Assembly (NCBI RefSeq): GCF_026262505.1
Contig: NC_067204.1
Span: 22,165,300-22,229,299 of the forward strand
From: Trichomonas vaginalis G3
Lineage: Eukaryota > Parabasalia > Trichomonadida > Trichomonadidae
DNA length: 64,000 bases
Reading direction: 5' to 3'
Under the pieces are notes generated by a model. It did no database searches. It was not told the DNA's origin and worked only from the letters and a program-made list of their open reading frames with translations. The translations under genes were made by a program, and so were the position numbers. Below are positions 8,444 through 16,128 of the stretch, in pieces (the first letter of the stretch is position 1; each line of letters starts with the position of its first letter).

Positions 8444-9028
8444 TTACTTTACATAACCACCGGCTACCATAAGTCTTTGACGCCAACCCATACCAGCTAA
8501 TGAAGGTTGGCTTGGTTTAGTCTCCAAACTAAACTTTGGTTTTGGTTTTTCTTCAGTTTTTGGCTCCCCTTCTTCTATCTGTTTTTCGTCACTTTTCGGT
8601 TCATCTGACTTTACCTCACTTGCTTGAACAGTTGTGTCGTTAACATCTTCATAAATGTCATATGCCATCTGTTTCTGTTTTCCTTTCAACTTTTTGTGTT
8701 TGTTGTAAAGTTTAGAATATTTCGACTCTAAGTCAATGAGATGTTCTATAATGAACTGTTGGTCAGTGAAGTAAACTTTTCCATCTGTTGTCTCGAAAGT
8801 TCCTTCAGACTTCAATATTTTATTTGTGAGAGTCTGTTTCTTTTTTGAGATACTAGCCGTTCCATTTTTATGAAAAGTGACTTTGTAGTTAGGGTTTGTA
8901 TTTCCAGATCTGGCACCTTCTATTATTGAATTTTTCTCTTCATCTGTAAGTTCTTTGACAGGTTTTGACAATGGTTCTGAACTTTTTGTTTGTGGTGTCA
9001 AATCTACCGTTTCAACTTCTTCGGTCAT
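8444..9028 (-). CDS. Low-complexity charged protein, 194 residues, copy A
   Basis: I do not recognise it. The N-terminus is Glu/Thr/Ser-rich, the middle has a strand-like segment NYKVTFHKNGTASIS, then a probable helix (LIDLESKYSKLYNKHKKLK), then a Lys/Glu/Pro-rich low-complexity tail. It ends in a short conserved GMGWRQRLMVAGGYVK, which resembles the short C-terminal tails seen on virion or scaffold proteins. A nearly identical gene is at 32783-33358, so the reading frame is conserved. Its leader (TTTTTTACTGAGATGAA) is the same as that of the next small gene, so the two are probably co-expressed. It looks whole. Confidence 0.6.
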   Translation of the reverse strand: MTEEVETVDLTPQTKSSEPLSKPVKELTDEEKNSIIEGARSGNTNPNYKVTFHKNGTASISKKKQTLTNKILKSEGTFETTDGKVYFTDQQFIIEHLIDLESKYSKLYNKHKKLKGKQKQMAYDIYEDVNDTTVQASEVKSDEPKSDEKQIEEGEPKTEEKPKPKFSLETKPSQPSLAGMGWRQRLMVAGGYVK

Positions 9029-9047
9029 TTCATCTCAGTAAAAAATT

Positions 9048-9203
9048 TTAGTTTGGTTTGTTTTCAACTGGTTGTTTAGGTTTTTTAAGTCGGTCTAAAA
9101 CTTCCTGAGGTATAGGAAGAACTTGACAAACACGTGGTTGTGTAACTGCTGGAAGCCGACAAATCCATCTTGAACCCATTTGTCTCAATGCTGTATTGTT
9201 CAT
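9048..9203 (-). CDS. Small protein of 51 residues, copy A
   Basis: A short minus-strand gene beginning MNNTALRQMGSRWICR and ending KPKQPVENKPN. It has the same TTTTTACTGAGATGAA leader as the gene downstream of it and is conserved at 33377-33532 with only a few changes. There is no recognisable domain; Pro-rich with a basic N-terminal half. Its place between two structural-type genes suggests a minor virion or morphogenesis role, which is a guess. Confidence 0.55.
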   Translation of the reverse strand: MNNTALRQMGSRWICRLPAVTQPRVCQVLPIPQEVLDRLKKPKQPVENKPN

Positions 9204-9221
9204 TTCATCTCAGTAAAAATT

Positions 9222-9623
9222 TTACATTCCCCAAGTTTGAGGCGGTTGAGGTTGGTTGTTGTTTACCCACTGTTGTGCATGGTTATATCCTCTGTTAAAG
9301 AATCTTTCACCTTGGTCCATGTAGTGCCCTGCTTGGTTATAGTAGTCATTTGCTTTGTTATAGTAGTTTCCTGCTTGTCTTCCTACATTGTCCATCCATC
9401 CTTGAACTTTTCCTCTTGTTTCAGGATTTGGAATAAGATTTGCTGCATCTCGTGCTACATCCCAACCTTTCTGTACAGTTTGTATAATAGGTTGTGCTTT
9501 CTCTTTCAGTATACCTAAAGTACTCAAAATCTTCCTTCCAACTCCAAATACACCTCTGGCTATTGTTCCCACTGCGGGCAAAAATCTAGATGCGACTCCT
9601 GCTAATGCGCCAAATAAACCCAT
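9222..9623 (-). CDS. Amphipathic, possibly membrane-active virion protein, 133 residues, copy A
   Basis: The N-terminus MGLFGALAGVASRFLPAVG is Gly/Ala-rich and can form an amphipathic or membrane-inserting helix. The middle is helical, and the C-terminus is Tyr/Asn/Gln-rich with repeats of YNKANDYYNQAGHY type and a Pro/Gln tail. Similar Gly-led N-termini occur at 12611-12853 here and in two genes of element 2 (37385 and 37646). Adenovirus-type membrane-lytic proteins share this look, but no homology can be claimed. It is divergent from the integrase across 16 bp of A/T-rich DNA. It looks whole. Confidence 0.55.
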   Translation of the reverse strand: MGLFGALAGVASRFLPAVGTIARGVFGVGRKILSTLGILKEKAQPIIQTVQKGWDVARDAANLIPNPETRGKVQGWMDNVGRQAGNYYNKANDYYNQAGHYMDQGERFFNRGYNHAQQWVNNNQPQPPQTWGM

Positions 9624-9639
9624 TTCTTATGGGTTAAAA
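9624..9639. promoter_or_regulatory. Compact divergent promoter between the 133-residue gene and integrase
   Basis: Only 16 bp separate two divergent start codons, and they contain TTAAAAA toward the integrase. Similar very short divergent spacers lie at 11742-11759 and 20847-20864. Confidence 0.4.
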
Positions 9640-10599
9640 ATGACGAATTCAAACAAGGACCCGTATGTTTCTAAGGCAACAAAGAAAGCACTCATGGTAA
9701 AAATCTTTAGTTCAACACCAAATGCTTGGTTTATGGATATCTTGGAAAACATTCCGAGGTATAGAGAAGATGGACCACCATACTGGCTAATATTTGTCGG
9801 TCAAAACACAAGATACTGTGAAGCCATACCATTATGGTCCAAAAATATTTTAGATGTGAAAACTGCTTTGACAATATTCGTTGACAAATACCATCCAACA
9901 AAACTGACATCTGACTATGAAAGTTCTTTCAAATCAGACGATATTAAAAACTATCTGCGTTCAAAAAATGTAAACCAATATTTCATTGTCGACCAAAACC
10001 ATTCTGCTCTTGGTGTCATTGACAGTTGTATAAAAATCTTAAGAGACTTAAATCAACCACAAGGTGGTGAGGTAGATGAAATGTCATATGACGACAAGTA
10101 TAGACACTTCTCCATGGCAAAGATGAGACAAGTTTTAAATATTTACAATAGCCGTAAACAAAAAGGTTTGGGAAACCACTTCCCTGAAGAAATGAAAAAC
10201 AACCCCGACTTAGAGAAAGACTATATATTTAATAGTTTAGTCAAAAGAGACAAACAAGAAAGAATGCCAGGCTTCAAACTTCAGAAAGGTGACAAAGTAA
10301 AAATAGAAATACCTAAACGCGACCCATATGAAAATACTATTGACTATGACAACAATGGGAACCCGACAGGTACTCACATTCGTGTTCGTAAAAATAGAAG
10401 AAAGTATACAAGAGAATATTATGAAGTTTTAGGCAAACATGGCAAAATGTACAGACTGCAAGCAGAAGATAAAACTACTATTGTCAGACCTCGTTTCAAA
10501 CTTGTCAAAGTTCAAGGTGGTATACTTTCAAAGACAGTTCCTAACAAATATAAGACAACTCCTGACGAATATGCTAAAGAAGTTGAAAATGACGACTAA
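9640..10599 (+). CDS. Maverick retrovirus-like integrase
   Basis: A 319-residue rve-type integrase that would insert the element and create the 5-6 bp target duplication typical of the family. The first acidic position is in WFMDILEN (residue 33), the second in LTSDYESSF (92), and the third region is HSALGVIDSCIKIL near residue 128. A C-terminal SH3-like basic domain follows from about residue 207 (KLQKGDKVKIEI), with a basic stretch RVRKNRRKYTREYYEV. It differs strongly from the integrase of element 2 at 48348-49881. The start at 9640 follows TTAAAAATG, like its neighbours. The gene is open throughout; this is a family assignment, not a statement of activity. Confidence 0.85.
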   Translation: MTNSNKDPYVSKATKKALMVKIFSSTPNAWFMDILENIPRYREDGPPYWLIFVGQNTRYCEAIPLWSKNILDVKTALTIFVDKYHPTKLTSDYESSFKSDDIKNYLRSKNVNQYFIVDQNHSALGVIDSCIKILRDLNQPQGGEVDEMSYDDKYRHFSMAKMRQVLNIYNSRKQKGLGNHFPEEMKNNPDLEKDYIFNSLVKRDKQERMPGFKLQKGDKVKIEIPKRDPYENTIDYDNNGNPTGTHIRVRKNRRKYTREYYEVLGKHGKMYRLQAEDKTTIVRPRFKLVKVQGGILSKTVPNKYKTTPDEYAKEVENDD

Positions 10600-11741
10600 G
10601 CATTTCTATACCATGCGTAAACTGTCATGTAAGGTGGCATGTAGTCTTTACTTTGTCCCGTTGTTTGCGTATACCCTGAAACGCGATGTGTATGGTTTCC
10701 TTCTCCCTGTGTGCTACCCCAAAAACAATTTATAGCAAACTGAACGTCGTCTTTAACATCATATCCTTTACCTTTTTTCATTGCTGACCAATCCCAAAAT
10801 CTATGCTTATGCCAACCTGCTTCAGCTGTAGTTAAATTTATGTAGTGACTGTGCGCAGGTAAGTTTTCACCTGAAATCGTTTTACTTCCACCTGTTTCCT
10901 TTGAAGAGTTTGCACAATACAAAAACCTGTCGACTATTTGAGTCCAAGTTCCAAAACCAAGTACTACTTCTGGTCTGGTAGAGTTCATTGACGTGTAAAT
11001 AGAACCTATAGGATATAGTGTTTGAAGTATTTCTGTCTTTAACGTTTGAAGCTCTGTTTTGTCAGCTTTCTTCTCTAACATTGCTGGTAGTTCGTATGCT
11101 TCAAAGTTTCTGGTATGATCTTCGATATTCCTGCAACTCTTATCTAAAATGTTAAGAGTATCTTTTACGCTTGTACTTGGATTTTCTAATGGTGCACTTG
11201 AACCAAGGTCAAAGTTCAATATTATATCATCTGCTGTAAAAGTTGTAAAACTTGTATGTGTATGGTTCTTGTCAGCTTTAAGGTCTAAACATCCTGAAAC
11301 CCACCCTGTATCGGCTTTAGTTTTTAAAATCTTTGTTGTCCTTTCATGGTACCATTCAACCCTTTCTATAATTTCATTATCTTTTTCATCCACATATTCC
11401 TTATCTGCCTTCTTCACTAACGCACTAGCCACATATGCTAACTCATCGTCAACATACTCTTTGTCAGCTTTGTTGTCAATATCTGCCTTCAAAAGAAGTT
11501 CATCTATAGGTTTCTCGTTTAAAGTTCTTTTTGTTGGATTTATACAAACAGTATGGTTCTTGTTGTCTTGAAACAGAAACTCGTCTGTTAAAGGGTTTAA
11601 TGTCAGTTTTAAGTTTCCTTCTTTCAATGACTCAGATATCTTAGAATAGTTTGAAAAGTTTGTTGTGTTCTTATTTAGAGCTTGCAAAATGAGTTGTCGG
11701 TTGTGTTGTATTTCTCTCATAGACGCTGTTTCTTTCGACAT
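10596..11741 (-). CDS. Phage-tail-fibre-like protein with collar/receptor-type C-terminal domain
   Basis: A 381-residue protein with two parts. Residues about 75-180 hold repeated KADKEYVDDE/KADKNHTHTSF segments of the kind that form trimeric fibre shafts in phage tail fibres. Residues about 245-381 contain the typical fibre-tip signature YPIGSIYTSMNSTRPEVVLG, then FGTWTQIVDRFLYC, a Gly/Ser stretch, ENLPAHSHY, GNHTHRV and PPYMTVYAWYR. The His-x-His pairs are like metal-binding positions in phage T4 short-fibre-type tips. A host-attachment role is the natural inference. A homologue, broken, is in element 2 (43368-44599). It is divergent from the gene at 11760 through an 18-bp spacer and looks whole. 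Confidence 0.75.
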   Translation of the reverse strand: MSKETASMREIQHNRQLILQALNKNTTNFSNYSKISESLKEGNLKLTLNPLTDEFLFQDNKNHTVCINPTKRTLNEKPIDELLLKADIDNKADKEYVDDELAYVASALVKKADKEYVDEKDNEIIERVEWYHERTTKILKTKADTGWVSGCLDLKADKNHTHTSFTTFTADDIILNFDLGSSAPLENPSTSVKDTLNILDKSCRNIEDHTRNFEAYELPAMLEKKADKTELQTLKTEILQTLYPIGSIYTSMNSTRPEVVLGFGTWTQIVDRFLYCANSSKETGGSKTISGENLPAHSHYINLTTAEAGWHKHRFWDWSAMKKGKGYDVKDDVQFAINCFWGSTQGEGNHTHRVSGYTQTTGQSKDYMPPYMTVYAWYRNA

Positions 11742-11759
11742 TTTTATTCTAGATAAAAT
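11742..11759. promoter_or_regulatory. Near-palindromic divergent promoter TTTTTATTCTAGATAAAA
   Basis: This 18-bp spacer separates the fibre gene (minus) from the 282-residue gene (plus). It reads TTTTTATNCTA toward one gene and ATTTTATCTAGAATAAAAATG toward the other, so one symmetrical element appears to serve both. The same TTTTTA..ATG spacing precedes many genes in both Mavericks. Confidence 0.5.
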
Positions 11760-12608
11760 ATGCTTTCAATAGAAAAAGAAAATTCTAGAGTTGCTACAAC
11801 TAAACCATTAGATGAACTTTTTACGAATGTCGGTCAAAAGTTTGAGACAGAGACCGTAAAACATGAAGGCTATCGTTTTGACTACCCACTAAGATGGCTA
11901 AGAGACCCATCCGTCACAAAAGCTATTGGCTTTCGTAGAATGAAGTTCATTTCAGAAGCCATACATGGTTTCCCATTTACGGTCGCTTTTGAAGTTCGAT
12001 ACTATAACAAAGAAAAACATACGTATGAGAAATTTGAACAGGGAAAACTTTTACAAGTGAATTTGCTTGTAAACTTAGAAACAACTCTTCAAGCTTTTCA
12101 AGAAAAAATAAACGATATCTATCTCGAATATGCAAACCAGTTTAACATTGACGAAGGAGAGTACCATCTCGATATTGTTTATGACAGGAAAAATGCAACT
12201 GTTAAAATCGATAGAATAGAAGACCTTGGAGAAAACGTTTATATTTCTACAAAATATAACAACTTGGCATGGTATAGATTTTTGAGGATGTTAAATCAGC
12301 CTGCAGCATATCCAGTACACCCGAACTTTTATGAAGTCGAAAACCCTAATGGAACATATGAAAATGTTTTCGACTCAGATGCTATTATAGTTCATGCTTC
12401 ATTTTCTGGTGCACAAAACTCTTTTTTATGCTTGGCAAATGACTTTTACGAAAAACCTACAAAGCTATATGAACCGCCGAGTGGAAGTATTTCAGACTTT
12501 CAAGTATGGTTTACAACAGATGGAAGAAAGAGAATAGTTCCATTATACCATGCGTTTTACTTAGAACTTAGTCTCATATACAACTACTATCGAACAGTAA
12601 AAATATAA
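11760..12608 (+). CDS. Maverick structural-type protein, 282 residues (paralogue of the 286-residue protein)
   Basis: This is a divergent paralogue of 4705-5565. It shares the N-terminal TKPLDELFTN motif, the YRFDYPLRWLRDPS..KAIGFRR block, and the C-terminal SISDFQVWFTTDGR...VPLYH.FYLELSLIYNYY block. Many alternating hydrophobic stretches suggest beta structure. A particle or attachment role is inferred from its position between the fibre gene and small virion-type genes; no named family is recognised. It looks whole. The next gene converges on it with 2 bp between the stops. Confidence 0.6.
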   Translation: MLSIEKENSRVATTKPLDELFTNVGQKFETETVKHEGYRFDYPLRWLRDPSVTKAIGFRRMKFISEAIHGFPFTVAFEVRYYNKEKHTYEKFEQGKLLQVNLLVNLETTLQAFQEKINDIYLEYANQFNIDEGEYHLDIVYDRKNATVKIDRIEDLGENVYISTKYNNLAWYRFLRMLNQPAAYPVHPNFYEVENPNGTYENVFDSDAIIVHASFSGAQNSFLCLANDFYEKPTKLYEPPSGSISDFQVWFTTDGRKRIVPLYHAFYLELSLIYNYYRTVKI

Positions 12609-12610
12609 TT

Positions 12611-12853
12611 TTAATACGGTTGAGGTGTTGGATTTGGTTGCCAACTAGACTGTGGTGCAGGTTCAGGCTGTTGTATAACAGGAGCTTGTTCTTCTGGTTC
12701 AGGGTCTTTAGGTATAATACCAACGAACTGACCTACTCTTTTACCAATATTTTTGACTCCGTTCCAAATTCCTCTTCCTACGGTTTTTATTCCATTCCAT
12801 ATACCTCTTCCAACATTTCGAAAGAAGTTTCCAATACTACTGAAGAAACCCAT
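12611..12853 (-). CDS. Amphipathic small virion-type protein, 80 residues
   Basis: It begins MGFFSSIGNFFRNVGRGIW and repeats an amphipathic unit (GRGIWNGIKTV / GRGIWNGVKNI), followed by an acidic Pro/Gln tail ending NPTPQPY. The repeated Gly-Ile-Trp-Asn-Gly helices look membrane-active. It resembles the N-terminus at 9222-9623 and the small proteins at 37385 and 37646 in element 2, so this class is carried by both Mavericks. The leader GATTTTTACATATAGTAAA is typical for the element. The gene looks whole. Confidence 0.55.
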   Translation of the reverse strand: MGFFSSIGNFFRNVGRGIWNGIKTVGRGIWNGVKNIGKRVGQFVGIIPKDPEPEEQAPVIQQPEPAPQSSWQPNPTPQPY

Positions 12854-12871
12854 TTTACTATATGTAAAAAT

Positions 12872-13234
12872 CTAATGTCCGCCTAGTCTTTTACGTTTCC
12901 TTCTGAGTTCCATAGCATTTTTTAACTGGAGCTCATACATTCTATTTCTCCTCTGGTAGAAAACATACTCTGGGTCAACTCCTGTGTTCGCGTCATCTGC
13001 ATAGAGTTGTTTATATCCCACTTCAGGGTTTGTATAAAACTCTTTCCATCTCATATTTGCATACCATGGTGGCAAACCTAACGCAGCGTCATTTGACATG
13101 GCAGTTTGCATTTGTACATCTGTTGGCACTTGACCATAGTTTGCCATTGCAGTTTGTATTCTAACTTCATTTGGAATATTCTCTGGGTTTGGTTGTCCAG
13201 GTTGCTGTGCATTCGCTAAGTTCTGTGCGTCCAT
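12872..13234 (-). CDS. Small protein of 120 residues, unknown
   Basis: I do not recognise it. The N-terminal half is Gln/Asn/Pro-rich with a duplicated segment (EVRIQTAMANYGQVP and DVQMQTAMSNDAALG). The middle has aromatic residues (PPWYANMRWKEFY), and the C-terminus is a basic helix, ELRRKRKRLGGH. The basic tail suggests nucleic-acid contact. It follows the TATTTTTATCTAATATTAA leader and lies in a minus-strand run with the 80-residue protein and the methylase, probably a set of late-type genes. It looks whole. Confidence 0.55.
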   Translation of the reverse strand: MDAQNLANAQQPGQPNPENIPNEVRIQTAMANYGQVPTDVQMQTAMSNDAALGLPPWYANMRWKEFYTNPEVGYKQLYADDANTGVDPEYVFYQRRNRMYELQLKNAMELRRKRKRLGGH

Positions 13235-13257
13235 TTAATATTAGATAAAAATATCTC

Positions 13258-13389
13258 TTACGAGTACATATGCTGAACATTTGCTGGTATTGGTTCATCT
13301 TCATATTCTCTATATCTTTCTGCCACGTCAAATAAGTAAATGACACAATGGAAAAAACCTAAAACAAGTAGTCCTATTTCAAACCACAT
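13258..13389 (-). CDS. Tiny membrane protein, 43 residues
   Basis: A short gene starting MWFEIGLLVLGFFHCVIY. Nearly the whole first half is a single hydrophobic membrane segment, followed by a charged tail (DVAERYREYEDEPIP). Its start overlaps the 3' end of the methylase gene by 16 bp on the same strand, which suggests co-expression. No family recognised. Confidence 0.45.
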   Translation of the reverse strand: MWFEIGLLVLGFFHCVIYLFDVAERYREYEDEPIPANVQHMYS

Positions 13390-14192
13390 TTAGTTACTAG
13401 TAAAATTTCTTTGTTATGACACTTTTTCCGGTTTATAGGACCTCTCTCATATTCTATTTTATCGTATCTAAAATCATAGTCATGTATATCCTCTAACCAT
13501 CTCATGACACTTTCCAAACCACTTTTATCGGATGTAAAGTAAAAGCATGGATGGTTATGTAAAACGTCTAAAGTTTCTAAAGAGTCTCTCAAAGTCCAGT
13601 CTACTTGGTATTGAAAATCCCATGTGTTATAGAACGGCGGGTCTACTATAAAGAAAACATTTTCCTTGTTTTTATATTTTTCATACAACTCTGTCCAATG
13701 ACATCTCACAAACTCTATACCCTCAGTATATTTTTCTATGTTCTTTTTGAAAACCTTTGTATAGTTAAGATATAAAACTTTTGACATAAGTGTTTCAATG
13801 TCATGAACTCTTATAGCACCACTATATAATAGTCTAGCAGATATACTATCCCAGTCAATATACTCTGCTTTTTTCAAAACCTCTCTGACAGTATTTTTCT
13901 TATCTAATGGTATACGTTCCATCTTACCTATAGGTATCTTTTCTTTTAACTCTTTCAATATTTTGTTTGTGTCTGGTATATGTTTGAGACGGTTCATATA
14001 GTTGTCGAAGTCATTGCATATAATCTTTGAGTCAGGAAATACAGTATGGCACAAATGGGATATATAGAAACTTCCACCGAACAAATCTACAAATGTTAGA
14101 CCATTCGGTAGTTTCTTAAGTTCTCTCAATAGAATATCTTTACATCTACTCTTATTTCCAAAGAAGGGTAACGGTGGTTTTGTAAAATTCAT
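13374..14192 (-). CDS. Dam-like adenine-N6 DNA methyltransferase (D12 class)
   Basis: A protein of 272 residues from the chosen start at 14192. PFFGNKSR near residue 9 is the FxGxK motif that binds S-adenosylmethionine, FVDLFGGS near residue 36 is motif I, and FIVDPPFYN near residue 180 is the DPPY-type catalytic motif. The order matches class D12 enzymes of the Dam family, which methylate adenine. The open frame runs upstream to 14306, but the ATG at 14192 follows an ATTTTTATTATATATATAAA leader and begins right at the conserved N-terminus. Adenine methylation is known in trichomonads, and a Maverick-borne methylase could mark element DNA or host chromatin. It looks whole. Confidence 0.85.
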   Translation of the reverse strand: MNFTKPPLPFFGNKSRCKDILLRELKKLPNGLTFVDLFGGSFYISHLCHTVFPDSKIICNDFDNYMNRLKHIPDTNKILKELKEKIPIGKMERIPLDKKNTVREVLKKAEYIDWDSISARLLYSGAIRVHDIETLMSKVLYLNYTKVFKKNIEKYTEGIEFVRCHWTELYEKYKNKENVFFIVDPPFYNTWDFQYQVDWTLRDSLETLDVLHNHPCFYFTSDKSGLESVMRWLEDIHDYDFRYDKIEYERGPINRKKCHNKEILLVTKCGLK

Positions 14193-14269
14193 TTTATATA
14201 TATAATAAAAATGTTTTTTCCTGAAAAGTGACAGAAAAGTGACAAAACATGAAAACATATATAATTTGT

Positions 14270-15290
14270 GAAAAGCTCCTGGAAGCCCTCCGAATAAAAA
14301 CTTCATTTATACTAAACATCTTCGGGGCTAGAGGGGCGCAGCCCTGGAAGCCCCACTACCTTTTTTTTTTTTTTTTTTTTACATTTTTACCGAAAGGTAG
14401 GTCCACAAGCATATCATGTGATTGATCTGCAGTGCAAAGAGGTATATTTGATCAAATATAATTTGGGCCTCAGGTGGTTTCGCTTGCCCTTCGGGCAAGC
14501 ACGCCACCTTCGGCCAAATTAAATTATTTTTTGAAAAATTGAATTATTCACTATTTAGTTGGCGCAAAGCTCCAACCAAATAATGAAGAATACTACTATT
14601 TGCTTACTTAAAATATGATTAAAATTTCTGAACGAAAACTATCAAAATTAAGTCATAAAAAATACAAATATAGGATGCTAATTTACTGTAAATTCATAAT
14701 GTAAAAGTGTGGGTGTTGTCCTCTATATATATACTGTCTTAATTCTATCGGCGCTTCGCGCCGATAGAATTGACTGACAAGGCTGTCATGCACCAGTGTG
14801 TTATAACAGATCGATTTATAGTGAAATTTAATAAAATAATTATTAAATTAAATTTGATATTCAGAGACGGCGCTACGCGCCTTTTAGCATTCTGGGCACT
14901 TACGTGCCCAGAATGCAAGCTTGAGAAATTTGAAACGAAGTTTCAAATTTCTGCCTTGCAAATATGCAAAAAGAAAGTCAAGAAAAAAATTTTGAAATTG
15001 AGAATAAAAATAATATTGTGATTTTTTGTGATATATGGATTTTTTAGAAGATTTTAGAGATTGAAGTCTCAATTTATAAAAATTTTTTAAATTGAGAGGA
15101 ATTTTAATGATATTATTTTATTTGATATTTAAAAAAAAAAAAAAAAAAGGCAGTGGGGCCTCCAGGCACTTCGTGCCCTCTAGCCCCCTGAAGATGTTTA
15201 GTATAACATGCAGTTTATATAAAATGAGGTTTTTTTGGGTGCTGGGGGCTTCCCAGGCACTTCGTGCCTTCTAGCCCGTAAAATTTTTGA
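14270..15290. repeat. Foldback (inverted-repeat) element packed with small hairpins
   Basis: A non-coding stretch of about 1 kb. The left end (TATACTAAACATCTTC near 14308, then GGGGCTAGAGGGG, CCCCACTACC and a T run at 14361-14380) is mirrored on the right by an A run at 15130-15148, then GGCAGTGGGGCC, and GAAGATGTTTAGTATA near 15190. Inside are many perfect hairpins with 3-5 nt loops: 14741-14771 (loop TTCG), 14887-14916 (loop TTAC), 14924-14952, 14482-14500 and 15165-15177. No gene is seen. It looks like a MITE-like or foldback insertion between the methylase and the next structural gene. Confidence 0.65.
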
Positions 15291-15374
15291 AAGTCGTTGC
15301 TGTTGACTTGTTTGTAGAGGACTCAAAATAGTAGAACTATGTCCGGATAAGTAAGGGTCTATCGTCGCTACGTC

Positions 15375-15463
15375 ACCAGGTCCCTCGGTCCCTCGGTCCC
15401 TCGGTTAAACGAACTTCTCTGAAAAAATGAGACAACATGACATTTTGACAACAGTCCAGGAAG
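15375..15463 (+). repeat. TGACAAC cassette 3
   Basis: It has the ACCAGG end, three CCCTCGGT units, GAACTTCTCTGAAAAA and the core GACAACATGACATTTTGAC. Right after it (15474-15518) is an inverted copy of about 45 bp of the methylase gene's 3' end (13415-13462). Confidence 0.75.
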
Positions 15464-15554
15464 TCTTGACAAGATAGAATATGAGAGAGGTCCTATAAAC
15501 CGGAGAAAGTGTCATATAAACATCTGTCAAATGACGCTTTTTAACTTCACTTAA

Positions 15555-16118
15555 ATGCCACGTAAGCTACGTAAGAATATACGTAAGAGGAAGAGAGCAT
15601 TGAAACATCCAATAGTAAGACTGACACCACAACAACAGTTGCAACAACAAATGCTGAATGACCCCACTATGTTGCAACAAATGTCAAGCAATCCTATGCT
15701 TTTAAACCGAGTCATTGGTGCACAGAGTGGAGGTTTAAGAGCGGCACTTTTAGCGAAAATGGCAGGCTATGGTGGAGCTGCAGACGGAACAGCCTATAAC
15801 CCTCAAAGTCAAATGAATTTGAGTTCACTCAAAAATCAAATAGCAGATGTCAAAAAGTCAAACATAGACATACAGAAGCAAATAAGTGAAAACGAAAAGA
15901 AACTAGAATATGACAGACAGACAAAGAAACTCAATGAGTTAAACGTAGAGAAAAGAAGAAAGAAGAACAACTGAAAGAACTAAGTACAGAGCAATATGCG
16001 AAAAAAGTGTCAGAAAAAGCAGCAGAAGTAGCAAAAATGGAACAAGATGTTGTAAATTTGAAAAACCATACTACTCGATATAAAGTACTGAAAGATGAAG
16101 AGATAAAACAAAAAGCCT
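15555..16118 (+). pseudogene. Basic, coiled-coil structural protein (broken)
   Basis: Begins MPRKLRKNIRKRKRALKHP, a strongly basic N-terminus like those of virion core proteins that contact DNA. A Gln/Met-rich stretch and a long charged coiled coil (residues about 90 onward) follow. The coiled-coil character continues past the open frame toward the next gene at 16129, so this may be part of a longer gene; the region is broken about once. No family is recognised. Confidence 0.5.
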
Positions 16119-16128
16119 GAAGACATAT

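Larger units (their letters stand above)
1..9634. repeat. Direct long repeat, copy A
   Basis: The sequence matches 24646-33939 in the same orientation. It holds ATPase, minisatellite, KilA-N, GIY-YIG, a 298-residue protein, a 286-residue protein, HNH, polymerase and three small genes. Copy A has a KilA-N module (about 1505-2440) that copy B lacks, an undisturbed polymerase gene, and a single cassette where copy B has an extra KilA-N gene. Confidence 0.85.

Noticed and set aside
10596-14192. Prophage, suggested by fibre-like and Dam-like genes
   Set aside because: The neighbouring integrase, packaging ATPase, PolB and candidate penton, together with A/T-rich leaders and a eukaryotic host region, fit a Maverick; bacterial operon and ribosome-binding signals are lacking.
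14361-15148. T and A runs as tails of retroposed transcripts
   Set aside because: The runs are mirror partners inside a longer inverted repeat, which fits a foldback element better than poly(A) tails.
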